Positions 31,743 to 43,420 of a stretch of 64,000 nucleotides of DNA are shown here, piece after piece. Source of the stretch: Ascochyta rabiei (lineage: Eukaryota; Ascomycota; Dothideomycetes; Pleosporales; Didymellaceae); contig NC_082408.1 of assembly GCF_004011695.2 (NCBI RefSeq), positions 2,403,501-2,467,500 of the forward strand, written 5' to 3'. Positions within the stretch are counted from its first letter, which is position 1. Each line of letters opens with the position of its first letter. The position numbers and the translations under genes are program-made. A model generated the notes under the pieces. It was not told the DNA's origin, ran no database searches, and was given only the letters and a program-made list of their open reading frames with translations.

Positions 31743-34700
31743 CAGAAGCACTACAGTATAAAATCGTGTAAAATAAACCGATCTATTTTTGTGTAAAACA
31801 CACAGAATAAAGACCGTCGTTTACACCGCAAGTGGGATCTAATTTACACTGCTCTGTGTAAAATTACACAGGATCAGTCTAAATTTACACAGTAGGTGCG
31901 GTGCGGTGTACTTTACACGGCGCTCAGTTTAAATTTACACATTGCGTGTAAATTTACACGTTTGCAGTGTAAATATATACGCACAGAAAATCACTTAATA
32001 GACTCTATTTTGTGTTCTTGACTACAAACGCCTTGTATCAATAGATCAATGCCAGATCCCGACCAATGTCAGCCGCTTGTTGAGGGGTATCAACCTCAGA
32101 ACGACCGTATTTGTCCACCAAGAAGAGCGCCTTAATGATAGATGTGCCTCTGCGGTAGTACACCTGTGCGGCACCAACAAGATCTACAACTCTGTCCACA
32201 GAGATCCAGATAATGTCGTTGTTATCCTCGTCAAACATGCGTGGTTGTGGTAGATAGTGCTCTGTACTTGCTGGTTGAACCTTCCGGTACCTTGCAACGC
32301 CAGCCCACTGAGAATAGTCAGCTGGATCTATAAACAGAGTGACTACTGTGCCAAATGATAGCTGCACTGTCTCTCTCTAGGATGTAGCAGGCAAATCTGC
32401 GTAGTACATGACAAAGGCGTTGTTCCGCAACACCAGAGTTTGCGAATGAGGGGAGAAAGTTCCAACTCTTGCTCCATTAGGCAGGACCAAGTTGCGATAC
32501 ATTATCAGGTCAGACGGTTGAGTGCCAGTGTACCAGTGAGCAAGGGGGTCCTCGACCCTTCTCAGCTCGCGTTGCCATCTAACGTCCATGTGTGCATTTG
32601 TCCGCCGTACAAGCTGGTCTGTAGTTAATTAGGATAGTGCACTGTCGTTTGCATAAACAATATCATTGTTGTTAATCGTTGCCACATGTTCAGGGCAACT
32701 CCATTTAGCGTGGATCCGCTGCTCCCGGATAAGTGAGTTGACTTCTGCGCTTCGGTGCTTGTAGGCCGTTGCTGTGGAGAATCTCTTTACTGTTCGAAGG
32801 AATCGCTCCAGCAACCACTGAGCATAGCATGATGGTGGGCCAAAGTCCTGAATATTCTGACCAAGGTGGAGCAGATAGTGGTACTGGATAGTGCAGGAGG
32901 GGAGCAGGTCTGGATTACCCATATAGTACAGATCCTCATACTCGTGTACAGAGGACATTGCTTGGGCTTTTACCTGCTCAATGTCCGCGCGTGTGAAGTT
33001 TCGCTGGTCAGTGTAGTGGAGCAGCTGACGGTAACGTAAGAAGTTTGTTGCGTACGGTCTTAGTAAGAAGTGTTGCATAGCAGGGGCACCGTATGTGAGA
33101 AAAAATGAACGCCACTCGTGGGTGGTCCAGTTGCAAAAGCTGCTAGTTCTACGTAGAGCAGTACCTACGTGATTAGGTACAGTTGCGCGCGATGCTGATA
33201 TACTGCTGTCGGTCAGCGTCCAGTCAGCGCCAGGTATTACCTAAGGATACTTCTCAGCTTCATGTCCTTGCTGCTGGTACTTAGAACCTTTCTAGAGGTG
33301 AAACATTGACTTTAGTATGTTGTGGTTCATTGAGTGCATAGTGTCAATAGAGAAACTCCTTAGGAAATGTATGGTTGGTAGGTCCATCAGGATGGACTGG
33401 CAGTTGACGCCCATGTCCTGTCTTATACGGTTGTAGTCTCTTTAGGTGGTGCTACTAACGCGATGCTGTTCAATCTGATCAATCTGAGAACGCAGATCTG
33501 TATTGACACTAGGCGTCAAATTATCTGTGTTTGGGTAGAAATACTTCCCTCCTCTTCCTATTGTCCCACTAAAGGTGCAAATCCGACAACTTTGCTTGGC
33601 CTTTCCTGGACTCTTCGTTCCCATCACATCAGCAATGGCTGGGCCATCACCTGTTACTAGGATTGCGTGACCTTTAAGTGTAAAATCCTGGTTAGATGCG
33701 CCGTCGTAAACTTCCACCCCGTGATGTAGTTGGATCAGCTCAGCTACAAGAGGCTCAAGCCATGTGTCTGCAAAGTCCTTGTCGAATCCACCTGGTATAA
33801 TGTGGGTAGTTAGAGTGTTGGACGCGTCTTCTCTTACGCCTGGATGTAGATTTAGAAGATATAAGACCACTGGCGTAATACTTTAACGCTTTTTTGGGTG
33901 TTTAACCGTCCCAATGGCGTCCAATGTAAGCCTTATAGCTAAGTCTTAATAGTCTTGGAAGTATCCAGCTGTCCAGCACTCTCTGAACCAGGACCCATCC
34001 AATATGTCGTTCCGAGCTCCGTTGTCTGGCTGAGATGGATCGAATGTTGCCCTATACGATGATAGTTGTTGTGCTCTTGCTGGGTTGCTGTACTGAAGGC
34101 GAAGCCGTGGGAGCAAGGGAATATACTGGAAACGGTATCTTGGTTCTCTGGCATGATTATATCGTCCCTTCCCGCAGGTAGGAACAGCAGAGACCGCAGA
34201 TAGTCTGCCTGTGAATGCCACGCAACTATCAGCGCAGCAATCCAGATATATAGGCTTGACAACATCCCTAACTGTATTATCCAGTACTTGACCTCCAGTT
34301 TGTGTAGGGTCACCAATATCAACGCTGTAGTGTTTTGTGATAGCCCAACGCATCTTCTTGACCTTTTCTCTTGGCGTGCCAATGAACGCATTAAGCATGT
34401 CCAGTGCTCTAATGTGGATGTTGTATCCGGACATTGAGGTCTCAGCCCCATAGCCTGGTGTAGCAGTAATCATGTCATGTACCCAATCTGCTATATCAGG
34501 TCGATCGTCGTCGTCTGGACTCTCTTTAACGTTAACAAGGGGCAGTGCGTTGTGGATATCAGTATCTAAGTCACTTGCGTAGTGTTTGGGATCAGATAGG
34601 TTTGCCTGTGCCAGCTCATGCTCATTATCAGTAAATAGAATATTCTGTTCGCGGCAGGCTGTTTAGTGACGCTTTTTCCGTCTGCGAGTGATATAGTGAC

Positions 34701-34800
34701 GTGAGCCCCTATGAAGAGGTAATCGACATTCACACCACACCTTCCGAGCGATGGGACGACCATTGCTCCTCATTATTTTTCGTGATCGAGATAGTGCTGT
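31743..34800 (-). mobile_element. CACTA-type DNA transposon with tnp2 transposase, decayed
   Basis: The left end begins CACTACAGTATAAAATCGTG at 31743, fitting CACTA elements, followed by a dense array of GTGTAAA/TTTACAC words. The minus strand then encodes a tnp2-family transposase in several adjacent frames. 34473-33946 carries CCADSCVAFTGRLSAVSAVP, RYRFQYIPLLPRLRLQYSNP and DILDGSWFRE. 33870-33442 carries LNLHPGVREDASNTLTTHII, DGPAIADVMGTK and a CRIC cysteine pair. 33078-32629 carries YHYLLHLGQNIQDFGPPSCY. 32589-32038 covers the C-terminus. A few stops (TAA, TAG) separate the pieces. The opposite end with the inverted CACTA terminus was not found between 34.7 and 36 kb, so it is probably truncated or diverged there. 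Mutation is mild compared with the Pogo and Gypsy copies. Confidence 0.75.
31755..31995. repeat. Subterminal GTGTAAATTTACAC repeats of the CACTA element
   Basis: At least a dozen copies of GTGTAAA or its complement TTTACAC in 240 bp, several fused into palindromes such as GTGTAAATTTACAC near 31947. Clustered subterminal repeats in both orientations are the usual transposase-binding sites of CACTA elements. Confidence 0.75.
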
Positions 34801-35106
34801 GAAGATTAGAGCGAGCTGAAAGAGATGAAGCGGAGGGAAGAGGCGCTGCTATACTATGTTGTGGCAACACAGCGTCCTAGAGATTTCATCGGCAATATAA
34901 GACTACGCTTGCTCTTATCTGCATATCCATTCAAACTTGCGGGAAGCAGCGTGAGGGGTTAGAGTTTAGCTCTTCTACTTGCGTTTAGTATATGCAACAG
35001 ACAGTGATGTCACACTGGGGACAGTCTTCTGTAACATGCTATTAAACTCGCAGATGTGGTATTAGGTAGAGAGCAGCTTAGACGAAAGTTGAAAAATTAA
35101 GCAGTT
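34801..35106. other. Spacer between CACTA element and next gene relic
   Basis: AT-moderate DNA without an ORF. It may include the degraded right end of the CACTA element, but no inverted terminus was recognised. Confidence 0.3.
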
Positions 35107-35997
35107 ATGCTAGCATCACACGCGACTCCTGACCATACGCCTACCAAACAGCCCGCAACAAGGTCTTTTAACGCGCTGAGGGTGCCTAACACTCCTCCCG
35201 TGACCCCTTTACAACTGAAGTTACCAAAACCCAATTGTAACAGCTCTGTTTTTGCTCAAGACAAGACTGGCGACGACCATCCAGATAACTGCCTTTGGTT
35301 CTCCGAGCTAGTCAAGCTATCTGTCGAGCTTGCCCGAATCCTCCAACAGTTACCATCAGACTACTCCAATCTTTTGGTGCAACGTGGAACAGACACTACC
35401 CTTGCGCAGCGGCTCTTGCGTAGGGATACCAGGAAATATCGCAAGCAGATATTAGGCAATACAGCATACTGTAACCAGGATGACCCAGTCAAACGGAAAA
35501 CTGTACTCCGGGCCCTTACACTGTTTTCCTTAGGTAGTATTCATGCTACCTAGTACCTAGAACACAGTGTACACGACCGAATCATGTGGCTAGTCCAGCT
35601 CAATACCAGTGGGATATAGCTTAAGCCTCCGTGGGAGAGTGATGTTGCTGTACAGATGGTGCGATTGATAGACTCAAATTCCTTAAGGATTACACCAATC
35701 TGCGATCCAACTATCCGTGCTTCGAATTGTCTCGCGCTTCAGCGCACCGGTATCATACCAGAGCCACCTCACCACGGCTGGATGATAGGGCTACGTCAAC
35801 TCTGGCTCCGTCCTGACCAGGGAGGCGACACAACACACACATACCATGCTTCCAGAGCTTCGGCTCATCAGGTGCTTGCGCCCAAGGAGGCGGCTGTTGT
35901 CCACACTTTGTGTGCGACATCATGCCTATGTCAAGCCAACCGCTATAACCGCACTCTGGTGCCTGCGAGGTGGGGGTATGTGTGTAACTCGAGTTAA
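35107..35997 (+). pseudogene. Hypothetical gene with two in-frame stops
   Basis: Two open segments (35107-35553 and about 35620-35997) lie in the same frame, separated by TAG at 35551-35553 and TAG at about 35618. Together they would give about 295 residues: a Pro-rich N-terminus (TPTKQPATRSFNALRVPNTP), then a helical part (LWFSELVKLSVELARILQQL), then RTGIIPEPPHHGWMIGLRQL. No family recognised. The stop types fit RIP of CAG/TGG. Confidence 0.45.
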
Positions 35998-37637
35998 ACC
36001 CCGCTCAAGACTTCAGGTACCGCGTTTATCGTCGCACTCCCTCGCCAAAGTGCATCGACACTGATTCCACGCGGCGCACACCCCGTTCCTACTTTTTTAC
36101 AAACAGGCTCTCGTCAACGAGCCCATGGAAGACGATGATGACCTTGGGGCCCGTTCGCCTACACAATCGCACACATAGTCGCAATCTTCTAACCGCTCAG
36201 CCAGCCCCAAGAACATACCTCTTTATGGAATACTGGAAATAGGGTGACATATCACACTTAGCGAACACAACCGCTTTGAAAAGGGAGCAGCTCGGTAAAA
36301 ACGGGCTTGCGCTCTTGGAGAAGCTGGACGATGTGGGCGACGGGCCTGTGAGATACAAAACAACAGATGACAGAGGCTGAGATAGGCAAGGTGAAGCAGC
36401 ACCTGTCTGGCACACCAGGCGAAAGGCTAATGGACTATACAGGACCTCATTTCGCTGTCGCACCGCTGTTCATCGGAACGGAACCATGAGACCGAGTGGA
36501 AGAATCGCGTGCACACCAGGTGCTGGAGCTGGCTTTGGAAAACTGGGAGACGATAAGACGAGAGTTTGGTTCCGAAGCGTGTAAGTACTCTTCGGCCCGT
36601 CCACGACTTTAGGCACTCAAAGAGCTTCGCTGACCATAGTCACACCATCCAGAACTGCAGCTAGAATCACATCAGAACATCACCTCTACACATTCGAATA
36701 GCCTCACAACTGGCAAGATAGTCAATTATGTCATTCATCTTGAGCCCTTTAGTCCAACGCGCGACATTATATCATCTCTCTTCGGCATGTCGACCAATCC
36801 CGTTGACCACATTGGCTATCAGGGTCTGCACGCTCGACCAACCACTGTATCGATGGAGGATAAGGCCAGGGGTTGAAATGTGGAGGAGGCGGAGATACAA
36901 CTGAGCGTGTGGGTGGCGGCGTAGGTGGCACGCATCAAGGCACTCGCGATGCACCTTGCGCCGCTTGTCGTTAAGAAGCTGACAGTAGAGGCACGGTCCG
37001 GCAAAATAGTTTCTAAAATGGCCACACGAGGTCGACGGAAAAGTCGCGGGGAAGGTGGCAGGATGTCGCAGGCGGAGCAGCCACAGATTCAGGAACCGAC
37101 CCCGACTGCCACTGTTGTGATGGTCCCGGATCTTTCTGACGTCCCCTTACGGACTGTATTTCTACTCATTGACGGCCTATCCGAAGCGTAGTCGCTCTTC
37201 TTCGCCCGTGTCACACCCTCAACTGCTGCCCACCTATCAAATCCGGACATTTGTAGACCGGTGTTTAATATACAAAGTTACCAGTCGCATTCTTTAGGAT
37301 ACACGGCAAAAACAGTCTAAGCATACCAGCTGGCCAAGAGCTTAAGAAAACTGGGGGATTGGGTTGAGGTAAATTGCCGTCAGTGGTGGGATGTGTTCTT
37401 GGGGGTTCGCCACGCTGAAGCTGGTGATGAGTGAAATTACATTAGTAGCACTCTTTTTTGACATATTTTGTAAAATACACCAGCGCTTTGCATTACTCTT
37501 TCATTAATGGGCGAAGGGATTACACGCGTTTGGCCATTAATCAACCACAACCAAGTCAACGCACCAGCACATCTTTAAGGCCTCACCATCATTCGATCTG
37601 GTAGAGCGCAAACGCATCGAATGAGACACTCAGGATC
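35998..37637. other. Decayed region with scattered coding-like pieces
   Basis: A plus frame near 36120-36290 reads MEDDDDLGARSPTQSH and SASPKNIPLYGILEIG with TAG/TGA/TAA stops, and may belong to the preceding relic. A second plus ORF at 36925-37191 (MATRGRRKSRGEGG and TATVVMVPDLSDVPLRTVFL) looks protein-like but is unassignable. 37200-37637 shows nothing. Confidence 0.3.
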
Positions 37638-38280
37638 TTAAGTTGCCATATCCTCAGCCCATTGTAGCCTACTCACTAATCTCCACGCAGCGCACCCCGC
37701 GTGTTCATTGTTGCCAACATTATTACTTGAATGCCCAGCTGTGCGGCTTCCTCCCATTTCCCTAGCAGTCCAGAGATCTCCCTCAGGTTCTCTTTCGCAA
37801 CAACTGTTAAATTGTGGTTTTCCCCATAAATCTTCTCTATATCTGACAGCTCCATTTAGGAAATCTCCAGAGCCTCTTTCAAGACTCTCTTCTCCAGGTA
37901 GACCTCTGGCAAAATTTGGAAATAGCGCCTTCGCCAACAAGTCTTTTAAATACAGGTTTCTGGTATTCTTGCCAAGCTCCTTCTTTATCTGCGTCACCTT
38001 AATCTCGACTGCTTTATGCTGGAAAACATGTGCTAAAACTCCTGCAGCCCAGTTCTTCTTGCCCTGTGTCCCTAACTGCACTTGGTGGCATAGGTCTCTC
38101 TGTAATACAGCCTCCTTAGTCAATGTACGTTGATATGTCGTCTTTATGTTGGAAGATGCTGCTATCTCTTCAAGCCGTGTAACAACGAAGGCTCGCAGGC
38201 GAATGTCTGCCCAGTAGAAATGACGTATTGACGATATTAGCTAGAAGGTGTCACTAAGGTATATACGATGGCAGTTACAA
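37638..38280 (-). pseudogene. Hypothetical gene, minus strand, one or more stops
   Basis: The open part, 38123 to 37638, reads QRDLCHQVQLGTQGKKNWAA, IKVTQIKKELGKNTRNLYLK and ALFPNFARGLPGEESLERGS. The same frame continues upstream past the nominal start as SSIRHFYWADIRLRAFVVTR with a TAG (probable former CAG) near 38240. The codon pattern and the clean continuation say it was a real protein. No family recognised, and no ATG with good context was found. Confidence 0.45.
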
Positions 38281-39619
38281 TAATACCTAAAAACTCTCTA
38301 CCTTAAGAGGTGCAATCGCATCAATTACCTTAAAGACTGGTGTTTCCCTAATACTGTTACTATAACTCAGAGTAACTAGGCTTGATAGACTTACTGGGCA
38401 GGTCCTAAGAGTCCAATCAGGCAATCCCAGTCTACATTTCGCTTCTCTGTATCAGGATTGAGACAATATCAAAAGAAGATAGTCAAAGTAGGCTTTATTT
38501 CGATTCCAATACTTGTGTCGTTGGCTACCAGCTGCAATGCCCAACCAAGCAGCTTGTTGTTCTTCTAGAAGAGCACGCGCCGCTGCTAGGCCAGGGTTAG
38601 GTACAGCGGCTAAACCAGTGTTTCCCCACCTCAACGTCTTGAATTGAGTTCAGCGGAGCAAAAGAGGGCCAACCCGATGCGATCAGCGGTCATGGATCGA
38701 TAAAACACAACTGCAACGAAGCTTGCAGCGACGTCTGGCTAGCCACATTCCCATCATATGCGCAAACGAAAGTATGGGCTAACGTCTTGGGATGCGTGTA
38801 AGATGTATTGATACCGGCAACCGCTTGGAATAAGGGGAGATACAAGTTCGAAGGAGGGCACGTTGTGAAGGTGGGTACTAGCATGTGGCGCTCCCACAAA
38901 AGCTTCTGGAAGAGCGCCACAATTTGAGCTGATCATACCGGTACATTTCTCGCTTAATTACAGACAGGGGACGATGCCGATAAAAGCTAAGACGCGGGGC
39001 AACGCTTATAAAGGTTCATTACAGTTCGAGACAGATCCAGTAAGAGGGGGAGATAGTGCTACAATCTTGTATCTCCACAGCCGATTGTTCCTTGATATCT
39101 CGTAATAACACAGCACAGCTCTACGACGGTGCGGTGATGGATTACACCACCGGGCGGATCAGATGATTAGCTCACGTAGCTTCCTGAGATTTGCGGCTTA
39201 GCATAGAAAACTCACGCTTTAACAAGTGAGCTTGAAGATCTCATAGTAGTCTATAGATCATATAGATAGATCCCTCATGGTCTGTGTTCAACATTGCCAA
39301 TAAACTTTGTTATTGGAGTTTCAACCTGTATCTGAAATAGATAGCCTATTGTATACTCTTTATTGCAGCTCAAAGTAGCCAAGATTCTGGATGCACGATA
39401 CTTGCCCACTATGAGCTTTCGTCGCCGTATTCATCTGCAAGACTCAGGTCACCAGCAAAGTACAGGAAGGTGCTCGATATGTAGTAGAAGGCATGATTAG
39501 GTCTGGGGCTGGCGGGCTCATTGTGGAACAGATCCTGCCACGCGCGTTAAATCTGCAAATCAATTTTAAAAGTGGAGGAGTATAGCGATTAGAACTTGTC
39601 CTAAGACACTAACAACCTT
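38281..39619. other. Intergenic, no gene called
   Basis: Short ORFs of 60-76 codons on the minus strand (38452-38634, 38690-38936) lack motifs. No repeats or RNA genes recognised. Confidence 0.35.
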
Positions 39620-40652
39620 CTGCAGAATCTAATTCGTTTAGTCTGTATAGCAGCGAGACAATCTAACCTACTGGACTTCGGCCTGATTGTACATGTTTCT
39701 TGAAAGTCCTTTTTATGTGCGCATGTGCACTCTCCCATGCAGGCGTATCGCATGTCCGCTCGTCGCAATGTCCAGCAGGGCGGTTGCTGCTGTATGTGCT
39801 TATCCAGCTGTTGTTTACCGTATTTAGCTGGTGTTGTAATTGAAGTAGCTGCGTCTTTAGAGTAGGCTCCCAGGTGGCAAAGGCAATATCCAAGAAGAAG
39901 ACTTTAGCGAAGTGAACAATAGCCTCTAGCCGCTACTGAATATCGAGGTCCATGGGCAGGATGTTAAGAATAAAGTGGCCGCGACTGATAAAGTCCTCCG
40001 GTCCAGTTTCAAGCGACGATCGTACTAAGACAGTAGTCCACTACAGCAGCGGGTTTGTTGTTAGGTCTGCGCTCTAATCCTTCAGTATATTGGTAATAAA
40101 CCGGTTAATGCTTTCTTCAACTAAGCCTACTTTCCCGCTGTCTCCTAGTTTAGGGTAGCGCTTATATATAAGGGGTTGTCTAATGTTAAGCAGATTGTTC
40201 TCGAGCTCTTCTGACAGCTGGAGGCCTATCTCTGCAACAGAGCCATCATCGCTGTTGCAGTAGAAGAGGAAGCAGATCATGGAGGACCAGACGGAGTCGA
40301 AGCGCCGTTGTTTCCCAAAATCATCTATCAAAGAGGTAAATAGGGTTTGGCAGTTGCTTTAAACAATGCGATTCATCACCATGCGTGATTCCCGAGACCA
40401 ACGTTCAACAAGGGCCTCTTTGCTGTCGAAGAGTCTCCAAATCGCACCTTGCACAGAGCGACGCTCTGCTGCATCTAAGAGAAAGCGGCGTTCGGCAGCT
40501 GCATCCGATTCGGGATTTGAGCCGAATCGGGCTCTCTTTCGGTTGGGCGCAAGAACAGCGCTTGGACGATTGCTTGTTGCGGACAGAAACGATATCCAAT
40601 TAGATTTTATTGCGAGCCAGACAGATGAGTCTGAAGCAGCGGGAGAGTCCAT
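39620..40652 (-). pseudogene. Hypothetical gene, minus strand, several RIP-type stops
   Basis: Starting at the ATG at 40650-40652 (MDSPAASDSSVWLAIKSNWI) one frame runs to about 39620 through TAA or TAG stops. It includes WRLFDSKEALVERWSRESRM, a TAA near 40359, FGKQRRFDSVWSSMICFLFY, EELENNLLNIRQPLIYKRYP, a TAG, SADLTTNPLL, a TAG, EDFISRGHFILNILPMDLDI, a TAG, and RLEAIVHFAKVFFLDIAFAT. The stops sit where Gln or Trp would fit. About 340 residues in all, rich in helices. No named family. Reading through the stops without a frameshift indicates recent point decay of one gene. Confidence 0.55.
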
Positions 40653-40911
40653 TTCAGCTTCTATTGACCAAGTCTTGGCACGCTAACCAAAGAGCGGACA
40701 TGATGGAGTAACTACCTATAGTAGGACGCACAGACCGTGCGTTGCTTAGCCAACACTATTATCGGGCCGTTCACTGCAGAACGCAAGACATAGCTGCTAT
40801 GTCTCACCACGCAACTTGAACCACGCTCGCCTTGTACTGGCCACTCTCCACTGTCCCACTCCACCAACCTTACACCGCCCTCACCGGGTGACCGTTTGTC
40901 ACCACAAAGGC

Positions 40912-42327
40912 ATGTTCCTGGTGCGCGCACCCACACAAGTGCCCTCACCCGCGCAGCACCAACAGCTGCAGATCCTCTTTCGCCATCCTGGCTACAACGA
41001 TAGTAGCAACGTGCTCTTCAGGCTGCAGGCCACCGACAGAGAGAATGACGGGCAGCCGGGGCTCTTTGCTCAGCTTGCCCTTGATGCTTGTACCATAGTG
41101 GCAGGGGATCGCGGTCGCCAGGGCTGGCTGTCGCTGTCACGCGACGGCAAAGTGCCCATAGAGCCCTCCAGCACGTTGCGCACCCGCAACTACTACTTTC
41201 ACCTTGCGACCGCCGACGACGAGCCGTACCCCATCGTTCCGAACTTCGGGCAGTGGGTCTACCCGCACGACTGCCTTCCCACGCACTGGCAACAACTCGC
41301 ACCCAACGTCAACGCTGCACCGCCGACCGTCGCCCTTGCGCCCTCGAACCTGACCACCGCCCTGCTTATGCGCGATGGCTCGTGCCGCCTCAGCGGCTGC
41401 TGCGAACAGCAGCAGGTCGCGCACGTCGTACCCCAGTCTGAGCTCAGCTGGTGGCGAGCCAACGGCATGTCGCGCTACAACACGGGCTTGACCGCTGGGC
41501 TCGACGACATGGCTAACGCCCTCCTCCTGCGCGCCGACCTGCACATTGCTTTTGACACGCCCCGTCTTGCATTCGTGCCTAAGCCCGCCACTGACGGCAG
41601 CATGCGCCTTGTCGCGCACGTGCTTGGATCCTCGCCTGAGCTTGAGCTTCTCTACCACAACCGCGAGCTGCACCCTACTGCTGTTAGTGTTGACATGCTG
41701 TACGCGCGCTTCGCATGGTCCATCTTCCCCCTGCTCTGTGCCTTCCTGGAGAGCGACACTGACCGTCGCCTGACCTTGCGTGCTTCTGACGCGCCTCTAG
41801 CTGACGCCTGGGGCTTCGTCGCTGCCGCTGATTGCGAGCGTTTCTCTATTGTTGCGAACGCGAGGCGGTCGCAAAGCCCGAAGAAGCGTAAACCAAACTG
41901 CGACGCTACACCTGAGGCTGGGGATACTGCAGAGCTTCGCCCTGGGACCAGCCGATCGCGCGGGTGCACTACAGAAGCAGACAACATCCTATCAGACGTA
42001 AGTTCGGCGAAGCGCCCTTGCCAAGATCCACCCCTTTCCGCTCCTCCTTCCGAGCACACATCGCCATCCTTAGCCTCGCTGCTGACACCTATATCCCCGT
42101 CCATCGACACGTCTCTCTTGCCGCAAGGCCCCCAGGCAATGCCTACACCACCATGTCCACAGCTAGCACAAGCTTGGCTTGAAGTCGAACGCCAGCGTTC
42201 TGACGCTGACGGCAAATGGAATAAAGAGCAAGACTGGCTTCGACACGTCTGGGCCGGCCAAACCATGCGGGCCGACGAGGTGAAACGCTGGTTCGAAGGC
42301 ATTGGTTACGAGGTCAGAGAGGTTTAA
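40912..42327 (+). CDS. Fungal HNH endonuclease-domain protein, intact
   Basis: A 471-residue frame from the first ATG at 40912. The frame is open further back to 40816 and the extra residues (HRVTVCHHK) resemble the usual start of this family, so an upstream exon or start may be missing. The N-terminal half matches fungal HNH proteins (LFAQLALDACTIVAGDRGRQ, TRNYYFHLA). The HNH_2-type core follows: LLMRDGSCRLSG (about residue 150), VAHVVPQSE (about 168, the first catalytic His), and ALLLRADLHIAFD (about 203, N/H region; FVPK after it). The C-terminal 150 residues are a Ser/Pro-rich linker with a basic patch SPKKRKP, then a Trp-rich end (WLRHVWAGQTMRADEVKRWF). Family members are presumed metal-dependent nucleases of unknown role, frequent in accessory fungal DNA. 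No stops. Confidence 0.8.
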   Translation: MFLVRAPTQVPSPAQHQQLQILFRHPGYNDSSNVLFRLQATDRENDGQPGLFAQLALDACTIVAGDRGRQGWLSLSRDGKVPIEPSSTLRTRNYYFHLATADDEPYPIVPNFGQWVYPHDCLPTHWQQLAPNVNAAPPTVALAPSNLTTALLMRDGSCRLSGCCEQQQVAHVVPQSELSWWRANGMSRYNTGLTAGLDDMANALLLRADLHIAFDTPRLAFVPKPATDGSMRLVAHVLGSSPELELLYHNRELHPTAVSVDMLYARFAWSIFPLLCAFLESDTDRRLTLRASDAPLADAWGFVAAADCERFSIVANARRSQSPKKRKPNCDATPEAGDTAELRPGTSRSRGCTTEADNILSDVSSAKRPCQDPPLSAPPSEHTSPSLASLLTPISPSIDTSLLPQGPQAMPTPPCPQLAQAWLEVERQRSDADGKWNKEQDWLRHVWAGQTMRADEVKRWFEGIGYEVREV

Positions 42328-42639
42328 TTCTGCATGCACGCCTTTGAGCTTGCAATTTAATTGCTGAGACCAAATTATCTTCCTAGACAGAGCTACGATG
42401 AGTGGATGCCGAGCCTGATTTTACTTTGTACACTTTTACATATTCGTTGTGCGTTGTTATGATACCCCAACTAGTGTCGCTAAGGACCTACTTCTGTTCT
42501 TGAATCAAACAATCATACCTTCATCTGTTCTCTGTATGCTTGGTGAATGTGAAGCCTGTAGCCCTTACAGAAGATCGTATTCTAGAGTGATCGTGATAGG
42601 TGGAAAATTCGTTCTAGACATGCTACCATCTGTAGACTA

Positions 42640-43420
42640 ACAATCGCGTTGCTGGTCCTCTTCGGGCACAGCTGTTCGCGAATGTCGTCAGGAACATCGC
42701 TGTGAGAGTTTAGAACATGGCCCTCCACAAGATGGATCAGAGCCTTGAGGTGATGCGTCTGTAGCTTGTAATGCCCTTTGCCGATACCGGTAGGGTCACG
42801 CCAGCAACGCGGGCCGCGGTTGCATGGCGGCCCTAGACAATGCATCAGTGCATATACTTCGCACTAACCTAAAGGACTTGCACTAGCCTCCTGCGCGGCA
42901 CTAAGTTGAGAAGCACAGTCACCAAGCATTCTCTTTGTGGCAGATACCTCTCTTTTGTGTACGCAAGTTGCGTTAGCCAATGTTGCTACGGCCGACTCTA
43001 CATAGTGAAAGGAGGGGATCCATCCTCAGCTTCTTACTAGAACGAAAAAGCGCTGCCCATCAGAGCAGCTGCTTCACGACCACTGACCAGTCAATGTGCA
43101 TGTCATTATATCGTTTGGCTAAGTTACGCTCTAAGCGATTGTTGACCGCTGTCACAATACTAGTGTCGTTGTATTCCACTTACAATACCTGCCTGGTGAT
43201 AGCTTCCTAGGCAGAAGAAGTTCCTTCACTTTCGGCTGCAGGTATGCGCCAATACACAGCAGGTGCCAGAAAGATATCCTGCTCTGTATCTTTCGATAGA
43301 ATCTTGTTGTTGACAGCCACCTTCTATTCTGTTAAGTAACAGAGACGAGTTGGTGTGTCTTTGTCGTAGCCGTTGTACTCGTCCAACTCGGCCGACAAGG
43401 ATGTTATGGAAAGTATTGCT
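42640..43420 (-). pseudogene. Cys-rich conserved fungal hypothetical, RIP- and frameshift-damaged
   Basis: The minus strand reads from about 43400: LSAELDEYNGYDKDTPTRLC, a TAG where Trp fits, KVAVNNKILSKDTEQDIFLA and PAVYWRIPAAE, then across TAG/TAA stops EYNDTSIVTAVNNRLERNLA and HIDWSVVVKQLL. After a +1 shift near 42985 it continues SAVATLANATCVHKREVSAT, MHCLGPPCNRGPRCWRDPT and HYKLQTHHLKALIHLVEGHV, ending SDVPDDIREQL. I associate the CxGPPCxxGxxCWRDP...HYKLxTHHL pattern with a widespread fungal family of unknown function, possibly metal-binding, but cannot name it. At least four stops plus one frameshift make it a pseudogene. Confidence 0.6.

Noticed and set aside
41137..42302. Minus-strand ORFs of 178 and 216 codons
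   Set aside because: Antisense shadows of the GC-rich HNH gene.
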